A stretch of 64,000 nucleotides of DNA from Theobroma cacao. Taxonomy: Eukaryota; Streptophyta; Magnoliopsida; Malvales; Malvaceae. Below are positions 1-12,289 of the stretch, piece by piece. Both the position numbers and the translations under genes were made by a program. The DNA is taken from positions 32,785,379-32,849,378 of the forward strand of contig NC_030852.1 of NCBI RefSeq assembly GCF_000208745.1, in the 5' to 3' direction. The notes beneath the pieces were generated by a model. That model did not search any database. It saw only the letters and a list, made by a program, of their open reading frames with translations, and was not told the origin of the DNA. How positions within the stretch are numbered: the stretch's first letter is position 1; the number at the start of each line of letters is the position of its first letter.

Positions 1-728
1 CATCAAATCCAAAGATTACGCACACAGTCTTGACGATGCAGGTGAGGGGAAAAGGGCTTCGCTCAACTCTTGACTCCTGCCTCTGTTTAAGCCAATTTGA
101 ACCCACCCGAGATTCAGAGATTCTATGGCTGAAATGTGAGGAAGGTAAGGGAAATAAAATGAAACATTGATAAAGGGGGGACGTTACACGCTGCAAAGAG
201 GAACCCACTTTGAACTGGCAAAAAGGGCTGTGCAATGGCAATTGAAATCCTGCAACGCTGTTCTGTCTTCCCTGTTTAGCCAACAACGGGTCAGAGGTTA
301 TAGCGCCTGCTTTGCATTCAGTAGCCAAGAGTTATGCAAAACGTGGCCATCTGTGAATCATGTGCCACCATTGCCAAGTAAATTGAACTCGTAGAAAACA
401 ATCTGAAAATGTCCAATATCATATTACTATGAAAGTACCACAACCTGAACTTTCCAGCTCTCCCCAAGAAATCAAAACTTCGTTCCAATCAACTAACTTA
501 CCTATCTACGTCATCAAGTATTGCCCAATTGGCTTCCAAATTTTAATAGCCCAAAGAAACCAAAAGAAAGAAAAAATGCTGAAATTTAGTCTCCAAATCT
601 CCAAATCTGAAGCATCAATTTCTCCACCAGATGGGGTTTCCATAGGAATGGCATTCCTTGAACTCTTTACTAAATTGTCTTTACTCATAATGTCCTTCCA
701 ATTTAATTTATTGATTCATTTGGTATAC
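1..728. other. Intergenic / 3' flank of the YbaK-domain gene
   Basis: This stretch lies downstream of the stop codon (729-731) of the minus-strand YbaK-domain gene and should contain its 3' UTR. I see no recognisable protein in either strand. A short open stretch at 2-41 ends in a GT donor-like site, so the window could begin inside an exon of another gene, but this cannot be supported further. Confidence 0.4.
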
Positions 729-3700
729 TCAGGTACCACTGCAGTTCACAATGAAAGGTTTGACAAAGCTGATAAATTCAGAGGTTCTGATTCCAAGCTT
801 TAAATCAACCTCTCCTCCACCCAACCAGAAGAAATCAGGACTAAGCTTTACAATAGCTTCATCCAAAATTACCTGAAATCAATTTCAATTTTATCCAGTT
901 ACTAGAAGTACAATGAGCAAAACAAACTCTTTCTCTCTCTGCCTTTCAGTGTCTAAATGCATGAGCATGTGTGATAGTCATTCATTTAGCCTACCAAGAT
1001 CGATCATACCTTCAATGAGAAACATTTAAATTGGTTTCCCATTTCTTATTGAAATTGTAATACAGTATTTCAAATTATGATCACTAATAACTCCTAGAAT
1101 ATGCACTCACTTTATTATTTGAACTTTGCTCGTTCAGGTAAGTTAATTTGTGTACATGAGAAAACCAGAAATGTCATTCTTGCAACTATATTTTCAAACC
1201 ATCTTCAGCTTCAATCTTTGCCAGCTGACCTAAGCTACCATCTTATGGAAAAGGAATATGTAGAGACACAGAGAAGAGAACAAAAACTCTACAACTGCAT
1301 TTGTCAATGTAGCAGACTGGCAGCAAATCATTGGAGCTGACATTAAGAACAATGGACCAACCCAAAAGCTGGCACATAGATTAAAATATTGGAAATGGTG
1401 CACAAGGATTCCATGTGTTGCTATACAGAAATACACGCAATAGACTTAAAAACTACATGATTTTTTAACTGTTCAACATCATAATATCTGTGTATAAAAA
1501 GCAGCCACACTGGTTCTAACTATGATAAGGATTGATATCTACCCAGGCAAATTATGTGTCAGGGCCCTATGTGCTCTTCCTAACAGAAAGGACAGACATT
1601 GAAGGGGGTACTGTCTAAAAGACAAGCATCAAGAACATCTTTACCCTAAAAACCACATCAAAGCATTTGGAAGTCTAAAAGCAAATGAACCAACATTTCT
1701 ATTTGCAAGTTCTGTCCTTGTTCCCTTTCTATTGTTCATTGTATTATATTACATGCTGAAGATCAATCCTATATTCAATAATTTTCAACGCATTTATACA
1801 ACAATGATAGTCCAAGTAGAAATAATGAGCAATACAAGATGCAAAAAGTTATCAATATACTAAGAAAATAAAATAATAACCAATAAAGGTGAAGAGTGAG
1901 GAAGAAAACAAAACAGTGAAACTACGAGGTGTCATGTAAAGCTAGAATATAAAGATTTGGATAGAGAGTGCTTACTGGAATGTCAGTTTGCATGCCAATG
2001 CAAGTAACTGCGTTGTGCTCATAGCCAGTCAACTTTATTGATGTCTCCTCAGGAGTAAGCCTCACTGCATTATTTTAAACAAGTTAAATGATTAACTAAA
2101 TAAACCATTTGGAGATCTCAACCTTAACAGGGAAAGAAATAAAAAACAAGGAATCCCTTGCTCTTTTTTTACATAAAGAGCTTAATCAAGACTAATGCAT
2201 GAAGTCTTCATGCATGAATGGATTTGTATTGGCACCAACCTGCCAGAATATGATATTGAAACCAACTACAATCAGATATGCCTGGATCTTTTAACCAGAC
2301 CAAGCATCATCTATAGACTGTCACATATATTTGCTTTGATTCATTAGAGTCACATGGGTGTGTTGGATCTTTAGGAATATACCACACGTTTTAGAATGGC
2401 TAGAATAATCCAAAAATAATTTTAATAGACTATCTCTGAACTTTAAAAGGAGTCTTTTTTTTATCATAAAGAGGATTGCAAATAAATAACTTACAGTTAA
2501 ATTTCTTCTTTGATATCTTGCCGCTGTTGAGCGCGTATAGAAAATTTTTGACAGTTTCAGCATTGAATCTAGCAGTATACTGCAATAAGAAAATGGTCAA
2601 ATGTAGGATCATTTTTCTAGGGGTAGGCCAAATGGCATCTTGTTGATACATATGGAATAAGAAGTTACCTGGACTACAACAACATAATACTTTGAATTGT
2701 TACGATCACTACAATCAATTACATTGGACGGTGCTTGAGTATTAACCTGAGCAAACAAAGCAGTTTTAGTGCAGAGTTTGGTAGGTTAGTAATGAGCAAT
2801 CATACTTATGGTCTTTTGCAGTAGAAAAATGAAAAAAGTCACCATAAAATTGGAAGAAAAGAAAAAAATGGAAGGAATGAAGATGAGGTGGGTGTCGAAG
2901 TATGTTGAATAACAAGAGCACTCAGCAATTGGTACGTCGGCTTTCCAGTTTGAACAACACATTTTGAAGGTATGGCTGCTTATATCTATTTTCATCTCTC
3001 TGTCTCCTCTCATTCATGAATATGCTCTGGATACTTTGCAGTTTAGTGTTTTAATACTCAACAAATGCCTAATCCGCATATAACACCATCTACAACATTC
3101 CTCTTGAGCCCCTCAACTACAGATAATCTCTATTTTCAAACTTGGACCTCCTAAGCAGAAGCCTTCACCTCTATGGGCTCCAAATCTTGCCACTAAGCAA
3201 AAACCCAAGAGAGGTGCTGAGTATTACTCCATACAAATGCAAAACTGCATCATACGTGGAATGCAAATATGTGACACTTCACAATACTCAGCACTAAAAT
3301 GGCTATGTTTAACTGTTCATATCAGAACTTCAAATATTTGATCATCTTAACAACATATTCTTCTCAGAAACCATTAGGTTACCATGCGCAAAGGGTATAG
3401 GACCACAAGTCAACTCAAAAATGCCCATCACAAGTTAGTTATGTGAGTACTACTTCACATGATAGCCATATCGAACCATATGACATATTGTGCCACTATT
3501 TCTGTGGCTCCTCAATGTCAAGCAACATTAGTACTAACCATTCTTACAAGGTAACAAATCGGAATTTCTTTGTCTTTCTCCTCCTCAACTAAAGAAAACA
3601 ACTAATTTTTTCCACCTTCATTTATTTTTTGCATCACATATTCCGATACAACCAACCTCAACATCCTCATATCATCTACTACATTTCTTCAAATAACGTT

Positions 3701-4277
3701 TCTTCAATTCTATAGATAGGCATTGTTATATAATCCATTCATTATTATATTGAACTAAAATTGAAAAGTTGAACGTTTTGCAACTTTAGATGAAGTTAAA
3801 AATTTTCACTCTGCATTGCACTCCCCGATAACTTCTCCAATCTCTGATTTATCACTAATTAAATTGAACCTAAAGACAGTCTCATACTCGTAATAAAATT
3901 AGGATGTCATATCTAATTAAAGAGAATGAGCTAAATGCAATTAAATTTATCAATAATTAATTTAAACTAAAGTAGTAAAACGGACGAACCAAAACGATGC
4001 TTTTACAGAGATGATGAACAGAGGGGGCGCCGAGGACGTCGCGACGGGACTCGAGCGACCAATCATAGTAATCGGAGGAGACTCTCTTGAAGAAGAAGTC
4101 GTTGACGCCGTTGGATCGGAGAATGCTAGAGAGGCGAGCTTCGACGTCGTCGTTGGTGAGAGGAGATGAGGAAGGGAGAGGTTCAGCGTTTTGAGGCAGG
4201 TGAGAAAGCTCTAGCTTCGATATTCTTTCGAGGATTTGAGTCTGGACTCGCTCTAGCTCTGCCAACGCTGCCTCCAT
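729..4277 (-). CDS. YbaK/prolyl-tRNA-synthetase-associated-domain protein (five exons)
   Basis: The five coding exons on the minus strand are 4277-3990, 2746-2669, 2579-2495, 2064-1976 and 872-729. Each has GT/AG borders and the phases agree, giving 684 bp and a protein of 227 residues. The N terminus (residues 1-24, MEAALAELERVQTQILERIS) looks like a short amphipathic helix or coiled coil. The rest matches the YbaK / aminoacyl-tRNA-synthetase-associated fold, with the plant-family stretches DYYDWSLESRRDVLGAPSVH, YTARFNAETVKNFLYALNSG and, near the end, DFFWLGGGEVDLKLGIRTSE. Bacterial members of this fold hydrolyse mischarged tRNA. The plant paralogues with this N-terminal extension are poorly characterised, so deacylase activity is an inference. 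The start is the only ATG in frame with the conserved exon. The stop TGA directly follows NCSGT. I am sure of family and exon structure, less of function. Confidence 0.9.
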
Positions 4278-7200
4278 TTTTGTCGCCTCTTCACTCTGTT
4301 TGGCTCCCTTGGCTTGGGCAGAAGAAAGGAGGAGGAGGGGGATGCGGCAGGGAAGGGGGCTTCGTGATCTAAAAATATGCCATCTGGCTTAAGTCCTTAT
4401 TCTTCAGTAGCAAATGGCACAATGTCGAGGTTTATTACCAGATGGCACGATTTGAGTGGCAGTGCTACTGAAAATGCATAATCTTGGATTTACCTGTGTC
4501 TTGCCCTGATTCCTCGTCATTCATTTTTGTCGAGTATCTTGCTTTTGTTTATAATACTTGAAAAAATATTTAAATTATTAAAAAATAAATAAATCTTTAT
4601 TTTTTATTACATTAAATTAATTTTATTTATTTTGTTTTAAATTAAATAATTTTTTAATTAAAAATTATTTAATTATCATTAATTAAAAATATTATTTATC
4701 ATTTTATATACATGTAGCATTAATTAACATTGATGTGTAAAAAAAAATACCAAATAATCATATCAACTTATCATGTCATCTTATTATGTAATCATTTATT
4801 ATTTATTATAATATATTAATATATCACGTTAATATTTCGTCACATAAGATGATAAATAATATTTTAATTAAATTGAATATTAGTTATAAAAGTTTATTTA
4901 GTTCAAAATAAAAATATAAAAACTTATTTGACTCAAAAAAAAATATAGACACTTGATTGAACGTAATAAATAAATAACAATTTAATCAAATTTTTTTAAA
5001 AAAATTAGAGGCTTTCTTAGATATTATACTTTTTTAAGAAAATAGAAAAACCCTTTTCAATCCATTTTTAAAGTAGATTTAGATCTCTCTTATTTTAAAA
5101 TATATAGTTATATTTATTACCATTAGTTAACATTTATTTACAAATATAAAAAATCATAATTATCCTCAAATAATTGAAAAATAAAAAATTACAAAGAACA
5201 TTATAACTAATTTAATTAATAATAATGAAAATGTTTTTATTCAATTTTTATCAACTTAAAAATAAAAAAACACATAATGATGAAAAAAAGAAAAATGAAA
5301 AGAAATAAATAAATTATTTAAGATTATTTTATTAATAACTCAAAAAAGCTTAAGATTTTACAGTAAAAAAATAAAATTTTAAAAAATTAAGTAATAATAT
5401 TCTAATTAAACTAGATATATATATTTTTTATTTTCTCCATATTTTTTTTTCTTTTCTTGTTCTCTTCGCATGTGAAAAGCATAATGGTTCTTTTCTTTTC
5501 TTTCTCTATCTTTCCATCTCTCAACCTTCATGTCCTACCATGACTACAACCCAAAATTATTATCTTTAAGACATCAATACCATCTAATGAATTTTCCAAC
5601 AACAATTACAAAAATTTAACAAATTTATAATATTTTATAAAAAATAATAATTCAAATCTTATAAAAATTTATTTTAAAACGTTTTAAAATTTAAAATTAC
5701 TATTCAAAAAAAAATTAAATTGATCTCACAAGAATTTAATTGAAGTCAAATATATCATCTATTGTTGATGAATATTACTATTATTAGCTCATGAATTCCT
5801 TTATACTAATATAATAACTTTTAATACCATATTGCATTTTTATTTGTTAGAGGTAATGAGAGCGAGTTATACGTAGTAATACTTTTTGGAAAGAGAAAGA
5901 AGAAGCCACTTTGACTAGCTTAAAAAATTTTATTTTCTTGGGGCTTATTGACAGGTTCCATGGTGCTTAAATGCAGATTAATAATCATATTTCCTCTTCC
6001 TTTTACGGAAAAATGAAAAAAAAATCTCCTTAGAAATTAGAATGGTCAAAAGTCAAAATATCTCTGCATTGCTTAGCCAGACAGTTGAAAGTCGAAAACA
6101 GCCCCAGGTTTTTTCATGTTCTTCGGTTTTTTCATTTTTTCTTGTCGGGCAATGAGCAAGACCAGTCGGCAAAAGTTCGCTCGTGCTACCATGAAATATG
6201 ACGGTGTAGTAGAAATCGGAGACAGGTGGAAAGTTCTACTTAGCGGAAATTTTGGGAAAAGGCAATCTATTTTCCACAAGTTTTATGGAAGAATGGAATT
6301 TTGAGTTTTTCAATGCCTCAAAAGCAATTGCTGTTATCATTAGCTGCCTAAATCTAAAATCAGGGGGCTTTCCCGCTCTGGTTTGAGGACTCAACGTTTT
6401 TCCAATGTTGCAAAAGTCATATGAAAGGGAATGGAAAATGCTATGGCAAGAGGTAATGGGTGTTGTGAATAATACATCAGTTTCTAGAGCAGTTGCAATT
6501 CATGAATTCTTAAAATGGAAAATCAAATAGGCTTAAATGGTTCTATCATTATCCTATAAAAGCCAAATATTAACGTGAGTATTTAACGAGAATTTCATGC
6601 GACTTGGATTGGAATCCCATTTTAAGGAGAAAACGATATAAAAATGAGAAAGTGGCACCGTCCTAGATTCGCTGGCGGCCCACGGATTGGAATGTGGGTT
6701 GGGTGTGACGAAATTGTAGTACGGATCTATCGTACCACGAGGGCGCGTCCATCCTTCCAGGTGACGTGACTTGCAACCCAGCTAATGGAATATTCAAGGG
6801 ATGATCCGGTTCCACGCGTTGCTTTGTTATTGTGTTGATTATGATCAATAGATCCTCCACCGTTCATCTTACGATTGCATGCCGATGCAACTTCGTCTGT
6901 AACTCAACTCCGTCCGTAGGCACAATACTATTTCGTTCCCAGTGATACAGAAAGGATGATCACATCCACTCGCAATTCAAACGCGTGCTCCTGTCTCCTA
7001 ATTGGTCTTAATGAAAAAAAAAATAGCACTTGTATTCCCAAATGACCATGGAATTGATGCTCATTAATCTTTTTATTCTCTATGGAGAGAGGCAACAGAC
7101 ATAAAAGATAAGATCCTAATTAATTAGTATACGTTCACCAGATGCGCTTATGATCTCCTCATTTATTTTTGGTTCAATCATCTTAATTATGAATTCTGAA

Positions 7201-7795
7201 AATTTTTTTTTTTACACAATCTCATTATCACAGATATTACCGAATAAAATATTAACACTTAGATATTTTATCTCTATTTAAATTACAAGTACCTGAATTT
7301 GATTTTGATGTCAAGCAACAAAATGTTACTTTTTAAAAAATTTTATGAATTAATTTTTATGCATTAAATTCGAGTAATGACAAAACGGAAAAAATCCAAA
7401 TATCGATTACAAATTCTCGTTCACAAGTCCATCATGATTTTGCAGCATGCAAATTCAATGGTTGAAAAAAGATGGTAGACTTTTATATGTAGCGATTAAC
7501 AAACAGTTTAAAACTGAAAATACTACAGGAAATATAATAAAGTAATACACACATATTAATCGGGATGAAAATTCTTAATTCTAGATGCCATGGAACCTTC
7601 GGTAAATGCCGCGTGGTCCTTACGCGGGTGAGAATTTAGTGAACATATTAAAACATGAGCCTAACGCTGAGGTTGGGACCAACTGCTACGGAAAGCCTTT
7701 GAATTGTCTTCGAGAAATAATATTGGGCGACTGCTGAAAAAAAGTGAAAACCCCGTTTTTCTTCTGCTCCACTCAACTCTCTTTCCTTTTCCATC
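4278..7795. other. AT-rich intergenic region between divergent YbaK-like and LDH genes
   Basis: This 3.5 kb holds the promoters of the minus-strand YbaK-domain gene (4278 upwards) and of the plus-strand LDH gene. From 4560 to 5800 it is extremely AT-rich, with a loose inverted repeat (see 4681-4869). The part at 6650-6990 is less AT-rich but encodes nothing I recognise. Small open frames at 6073-6304 and 6663-6860 overlap one another on both strands and look like chance. Confidence 0.5.
4681..4869. repeat. AT-rich inverted repeat, MITE-like
   Basis: The segment at 4681-4709 (AATTAAAAATATTATTTATC onward) recurs as its reverse complement at 4841-4869 with a few mismatches and one indel. The arms are separated by about 130 bp. 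Similarity fades outwards to about 4560 and 4990, in highly AT-rich DNA where chance matches are common. No target duplication is evident, so a decayed MITE is only a possibility. Confidence 0.35.
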
Positions 7796-7802
7796 TATAA
7801 AT
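7796..7802 (+). promoter_or_regulatory. TATA box of the LDH gene
   Basis: TATAAAT lies 82 bp upstream of the LDH ATG at 7884. It puts transcription start near 7825-7830, so the in-frame upstream ATG at 7704 is outside the transcript. This decides the start codon. Confidence 0.7.
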
Positions 7803-7883
7803 CCCCAAACGAGACAGCGAAGGAAATCCATAAACAAATCAACTAAACTTCAATTCTCTTCGCTTCAGGTTTCCATTATTACA

Positions 7884-9381
7884 ATGCAAAAGAGTGCTTC
7901 AGCTTCGTCTTTGGGTCCAGGCGGTCTGGACCTCACTCAAGCCTTCTTCAAGCCCATCCAGAACACTGCCCCACCTTCCCCTACCAAGCGCCACACAAAG
8001 ATCTCCGTCATCGGAGTCGGTAACGTCGGCATGGCGATCGCCCAAACCATCCTCACTCAAGACTTGGCCGACGAACTCTCCCTCGTCGACGCCAAGGCCG
8101 ACAAGCTCCGCGGCGAAATGCTCGATCTCCAACACGCCGCCGCGTTCCTCCCCCGCACCAAGATCAACGCTTCCGTTGATTATTCCGTCACCGCTGGATC
8201 TGATCTGTGTATCGTAACTGCTGGCGCCCGTCAGAACCCTGGCGAGTCTAGGCTGAATCTGCTGCAGAGGAACGTAGCTCTGTTTTCGAGCATTATACCT
8301 CCACTAGCAAAGTACGCGCCAGATTCGATTCTATTGATTGTGTCGAATCCGGTGGATTTGCTAACTTACGTGGCTTGGAAACTGTCGGGATTTCCATCGA
8401 ACCGGGTCATCGGTTCGGGAACAAACTTGGATTCGTCGCGGTTTCGGTTCTTGATCGCTGATCATTTGGACGTCAACGCTCAGGATGTGCAGGTCAGTTT
8501 GATTTTAATTTTTTTAGAGTATACAGGAACTTGTTCACATCTTATTGGATAATAGGACACGTGGCAAGGACCAAAGGCACAACACAATGTTCTTTTTGTT
8601 TGTTTTTCTATTAAGGTTTACTGGCAGCTTCCTAGTAATCATAAGTACTCTTTAAGTCACTAACATATTCTTTTGGCTAAGCCACTAATTTGGTTGCTTA
8701 TTGGGCAAATAAAAGTACTTATGGGTATAAGTCTTTGGTTTCTTTTAAGATTTTTTCCAAGAATTCATTACTTCCTGTTTTCGAATATATTATTATAGAA
8801 GGTTAAAAATCTGGGAATTTCATTTGAGGCAGGTCTAAACATACGTTTGCTCTACTAGTTACAAATATGATCAAATTTGCCCCCAACAATTAGCTAGTTA
8901 GTTGTAATTGTTCCAAATGCTTGTAAAATATTTGCAGGCCTACATAGTTGGTGAGCATGGAGACAGTTCGGTGGCACTGTGGTCTAGCATTAGTGTTGGT
9001 GGAGTGCCGGTGTTAAGCTTCCTAAAGAATCAGCAAATTGCCTACGAAAAGGAGACCCTTGAGAACATTCATAAAGCAGTTATTGGCAGTGCATACGAGG
9101 TGATAAGTCTCAAAGGATATACGTCTTGGGCAATTGGCTACTCCGTGGCTAGCTTGGCTAGAACCCTGCTTAGAGACCAGAGGAAAATCCACCCAGTTTC
9201 AGTCCTTGCAAAGGGGTTTTACGGCATCAACGGTGGTGATGTGTTCTTGAGCTTGCCGGCGCAGCTTGGTAGGGGTGGCGTCTTGGGCGTGACCAATATC
9301 CATTTAACGGATGAAGAGGTGCAAAGGCTTAGGAAATCGGCAAAGACTATTCTTGAATATCAAAGCCAGTTGGGACTTTAA
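7884..9381 (+). CDS. LDH: L-lactate dehydrogenase (two exons)
   Basis: Exon 1 is 7884-8492 and exon 2 is 8938-9381; the 445-bp intron is GT-AG and in phase 0. The protein has 350 residues, normal for plant L-LDH. The enzyme reduces pyruvate to L-lactate with NADH in the cytosol and matters mainly under oxygen limitation. Visible features: the Rossmann loop GVGNVG (44-49), the NAD-ribose acidic residue in LSLVDAK (Asp69), the substrate loop [12 protein letters not shown] with Gln117 (LDH-type; malate dehydrogenases have Arg there) and Arg123, SNPVD, Asp183 and Arg186 in LDSSRFR, and catalytic His210 in GEHGDS. The intron falls just before that histidine. The N-terminal 35 residues are a plant-type extension. 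The chosen ATG follows the TATA box by 82 bp; the longer open frame starts upstream of the promoter. Nothing is missing, so this is a functional gene. Confidence 0.97.
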
Positions 9382-9904
9382 AGAGCAATGGACGTTACTC
9401 TGGTGTTGGCACCTTTTCAAAGGCCTTTTTAACTTATGACTTCCAGTTGATTCAGATTTCAGTCGGTTGTTTCAATTTAATATAATTGGCCTTTTGCTTC
9501 ATTAGTAAAGGCTTAATTTTCTCTTTGTAATGCATTAATATATCATTGCTTCCATCTTCTAGACTTCTACTTTTTTTTTTCTTTATTACATTTCTGAAAG
9601 CATAGCTGTACTTACTATTTACAAGTATGCAAATGTTTTAAAAAAAAACCATTGCAATCACTAAGTCACTATTATTTTTATAATACTATTTCATTTCATT
9701 GCTCGGATGAAAACTTTCATTACATAAGCCGTAGAACATATAAGAAACAAAGAATCACAACATAGACAAAGAAGGTGAGAAGCCTTCCGTCTATAAAAGC
9801 ATTATTAATCGAAAGTAAGGTACATCATGAAAAAAGAACTTGAAACGTTAATTAAAATATTATTCAAGAAAAGGAGATAATATGAACTTAATAAATAGAT
9901 GGTT
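9382..9904. other. Intergenic, LDH 3' flank and 3' flank of an 8CM pseudogene
   Basis: The LDH 3' UTR runs into AT-rich DNA from 9382. The stretch at about 9690-9890, read on the minus strand, resembles the 3' flanks of the 12290 and 17753 copies: all carry a GACGGAAGGCT-like motif followed by a GTGATTCTTTG-like motif. The duplicated unit therefore extends past the stop codon. Confidence 0.55.
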
Positions 9905-10239
9905 TCATTGGCAATTGTAATCTCTGTGATTCATGCCACAGAAATCGAGCAGGAGACCCAACTGTATGGGAGCCTCCACGTTGACGAGGCCCAAGATATT
10001 GGCTTTGACAACAGTGCAAAGGCAAGCATCCAATTCAACATCAACCAAACCCTTAATGAGGCTGCAGCAAGGGCTATGTGGCTTACCGACACATAGCTTC
10101 AAGAAATCTGCCAACACGTTGGCCCAAAGATTCAAGGTTAGGTATCCTTTCGGCATTTGGGTTGAGCGTTGGCCATTGACAAAAAGAGCAGGTTGAGGGT
10201 GAGAAGAAGAGCAATTGTTGGTAAAGCCTTTGAAGCCAT
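9905..10239 (-). pseudogene. Broken 8-cysteine-motif (HyPRP/DC2.15-like) gene, frameshifted
   Basis: The ATG at 10239-10237 opens a typical signal peptide (MASKALPTIALLLTLNLLFL...) close to that of the intact 12290 gene. About 30 codons in, near 10150-10165, one base is missing relative to that gene. The original frame then meets TAA, while the rest of the 8CM continues in another frame to TGA at 9907-9905. The second motif cysteine is changed to Trp (NLWANVL where the relative has NVCANVL), so even a restored frame would lack a disulfide partner. The other motif blocks survive: SPCCSLIKGL, ACLC, DFCG, YNC. Its promoter is still recognisable. It is head-to-head with the 12290 gene. Very likely non-functional. 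Confidence 0.88.
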
Positions 10240-10690
10240 TTGACTCAAAACAACTCCTAAGTTAATTAGGTTAAGTGGTTTTTGAAATAGAGATTGAGCT
10301 TTATGTTCGGAGAGGCTGAGCGAGGAAAAATGTCGAGTGCAATGAGGCTTTTATAGATGGGAGTAGGGAACCGTTTGGGCTTAAAAAAAATAGAACGTGG
10401 CTCATGTGGGCACATTCGGAGTGAAAATGGGGATTATATACTACTTGGCAGTCAACACTAAACATTAATTTTTGGATTATATGCCTGGATCATAATTATT
10501 TGAGAGTTTTTATCTAATGTTAGCTGTCGATTCCCCAGCTCTTCCTTTTTTCTATAATTTCCCAAGGTTTTTGTTTTAATATCAGTGTGAGAGATCGAAT
10601 ATGCAACACATAATATAATTAGTACGAGAGGATCTGCATTACAGATTTTATGGGAACACCTATTCCTGCAATCACGTAGGTTTGAGACAA
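10240..10690 (-). promoter_or_regulatory. Duplicated 8CM promoter block (inverted copy)
   Basis: Read on the minus strand, this block matches the upstream DNA of the 12290, 14951 and 17753 copies. It shows, in order, CAGATCCTCT, GAATCGACAGCTAACATTAG, GTGTTGACTGCCAAGT, TGTGCCCACATGAGCCACGT (around 10415-10396) and TATAAAAG (10355-10348). It is closest to the 14951 copy, sharing the further upstream stretch TTGGGTTCTTATCATTCAT. Confidence 0.8.
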
Positions 10691-11834
10691 TTCCCATATG
10701 AATGATAAGAACCCAACACTAACAGTACTTGAAATTTTAATTACGTCGTCGGTGATCAGTTTGTTTTCTAGCTTGTCTATGTATAATTTATATAATATTA
10801 ACCAAGAATAGCATCCAATCACAAGACATTTGAATGTTAATCTCGGCTTTCGTAGATGATGATTGGGCTTCATTGGCTGCTTTTCAGAGTTTTCAAGTTT
10901 TAAGGGCTCGTTATATCTTGTAATTTCTTGGCCATAGTTTCCTTGGTCGATCTCATCTGGAGGACGACCGATACCCATGTACGATTCCATTGCCTATAGA
11001 CTTTAGTAAGCTGTTCGTCTGCTTGGTATATTTTGCTTCCAAAGTTTAATCAATGTGTAATTACTTTTGTTTAGTTTTGTTTCTAAAACAACAAAATGGC
11101 AGTGGCTGAGCAGGAAAGGGGAAGTGAAAAAGAAAGAACAAGAAAAATATTGATATATTTTGCTACCAAAGTTTAATCTATGTATAATTACTTTTATTAC
11201 CAACTATACATGATGAACAGTCTCACCATACAATACACGGAACGAAAAATTTCACCAATTAACTGTTATATTCGAGTAAGGCAGGTGAAAACGACTACTT
11301 TACACAGCACAGCCTCTGTTATCGAAGCATAGAACAGGGACTATTAAAGCATAAGGAAGATGATCGATGGTAACAAGGAGCTACTGTTTCATATATTAAT
11401 ATGATTAAGTACAACATTATATAGGCAGCATACATGATTAACACTTGTGATATGCTGTAAGTACAGGTATTATAGCATAAACTAAGCAAAACCATGCAAA
11501 GCTACATGTAGAGGGGAGAGTTAAGAGAAAGGCATATATGATTAACAACCAGTACAACGAAGCAAAATATGCATAAAGCTTGACATGTGTTTATCTCATG
11601 CAAGTATTAACTCAACATTAACAGCCCCCCTCAAAAATATCAGCTGTTCCTTTGTAATTTACTTTCAAGCTATGTGACAATAAGTACAAAGCACATGTGT
11701 GGTGAGAATTATTGATCTTATTTAATTAAATAAGTTACACCTTGACAACACACAGTAAACAATTGATGACCGACGGCCGAATCATTCTCACAAAACACCA
11801 AATTTTCAGCTGCTGGGGCAATTGGCTTAAAGCT
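10691..11834. other. Intergenic between divergent 8CM units
   Basis: No recognisable gene. A 123-codon open frame on the minus strand (10990-10619) runs into the duplicated promoter block and matches no family I know. A direct repeat lies at about 11031-11066 and 11158-11193. From about 11690 the sequence becomes homologous to the upstream flanks of the 14951 and 17753 copies (GTTAYACCTTGACAAC). Confidence 0.5.
11031..11193. repeat. Direct repeat, period about 127 bp
   Basis: About 45 bp containing CCAAAGTTTAATC and GTATAATTACTTTT-like cores occurs near 11021-11065 and again near 11150-11193, with four or five differences. The spacer contains GCAGTGGCTGAGCAGG. It is probably a local duplication. 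Confidence 0.6.
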
Positions 11835-12289
11835 ACGTGATTGCAAGTATATGTGTACCTACAAAAATCTGTGATGTGCAGATCCTGATACATAATAAAA
11901 TCATAGCGTTAATTGTTGATCTCTTACATTTTATTGAACCCAAACATCTTTGGAAACTATACATAAATGAAAGGGTTGCTTATCTCCAGAAGAATCAACA
12001 GCTAATATTGCATGAAAACTCTTAAATAATTGTGATCCAGGCGTATAATCTAATAATCCATGTTGAGTGTTGACTGCCAAGTTGTATGTAATCCCTATTT
12101 TCACTCCAATCGTGCCCACATGAACCATGTTCAAATTTTTTTAAGCCCAAACAGTTCCCTATTTTCCATCTATAAAAGCCTTTCTGCACTCAACGTTTTT
12201 CATCACTCAGCCTTTTCTCAGAACCCAAAGTTCATATTCCTCAAATTAAAACCACACTTAAGCTAATTAACTTAGGAGTTGCGTGAAAA
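11835..12289 (+). promoter_or_regulatory. Promoter and 5' UTR of the intact 12290 8CM gene
   Basis: This is the only one of four homologous promoter copies that still drives an intact gene. It holds CAGATCCTGA, ATCAACAGCTAATATTGCAT, GTTGAGTGTTGACTGCCAAG (12062-12081), CGTGCCCACATGAACCATG (12111 onward) and TATAAAAGCC at 12171-12180, about 119 bp from the ATG. The spacing from GTGCCCAC to TATA is about 60 bp, as in the other copies. Confidence 0.78.

Noticed and set aside
2..41. Open stretch IKSKDYAHSLDDA ending at a GT donor-like site, possibly the end of an exon cut by the window edge
   Set aside because: Only 13 codons are visible and no following exon can be recognised, so it cannot be told from chance.
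7704..7883. In-frame upstream ATG extending LDH by 60 residues
   Set aside because: It lies upstream of the TATA box at 7796, and the added residues do not look like a plant LDH N terminus.
10619..10990. 123-codon minus-strand open frame
   Set aside because: Its C-terminal third lies inside the duplicated 8CM promoter, and no family is recognisable.
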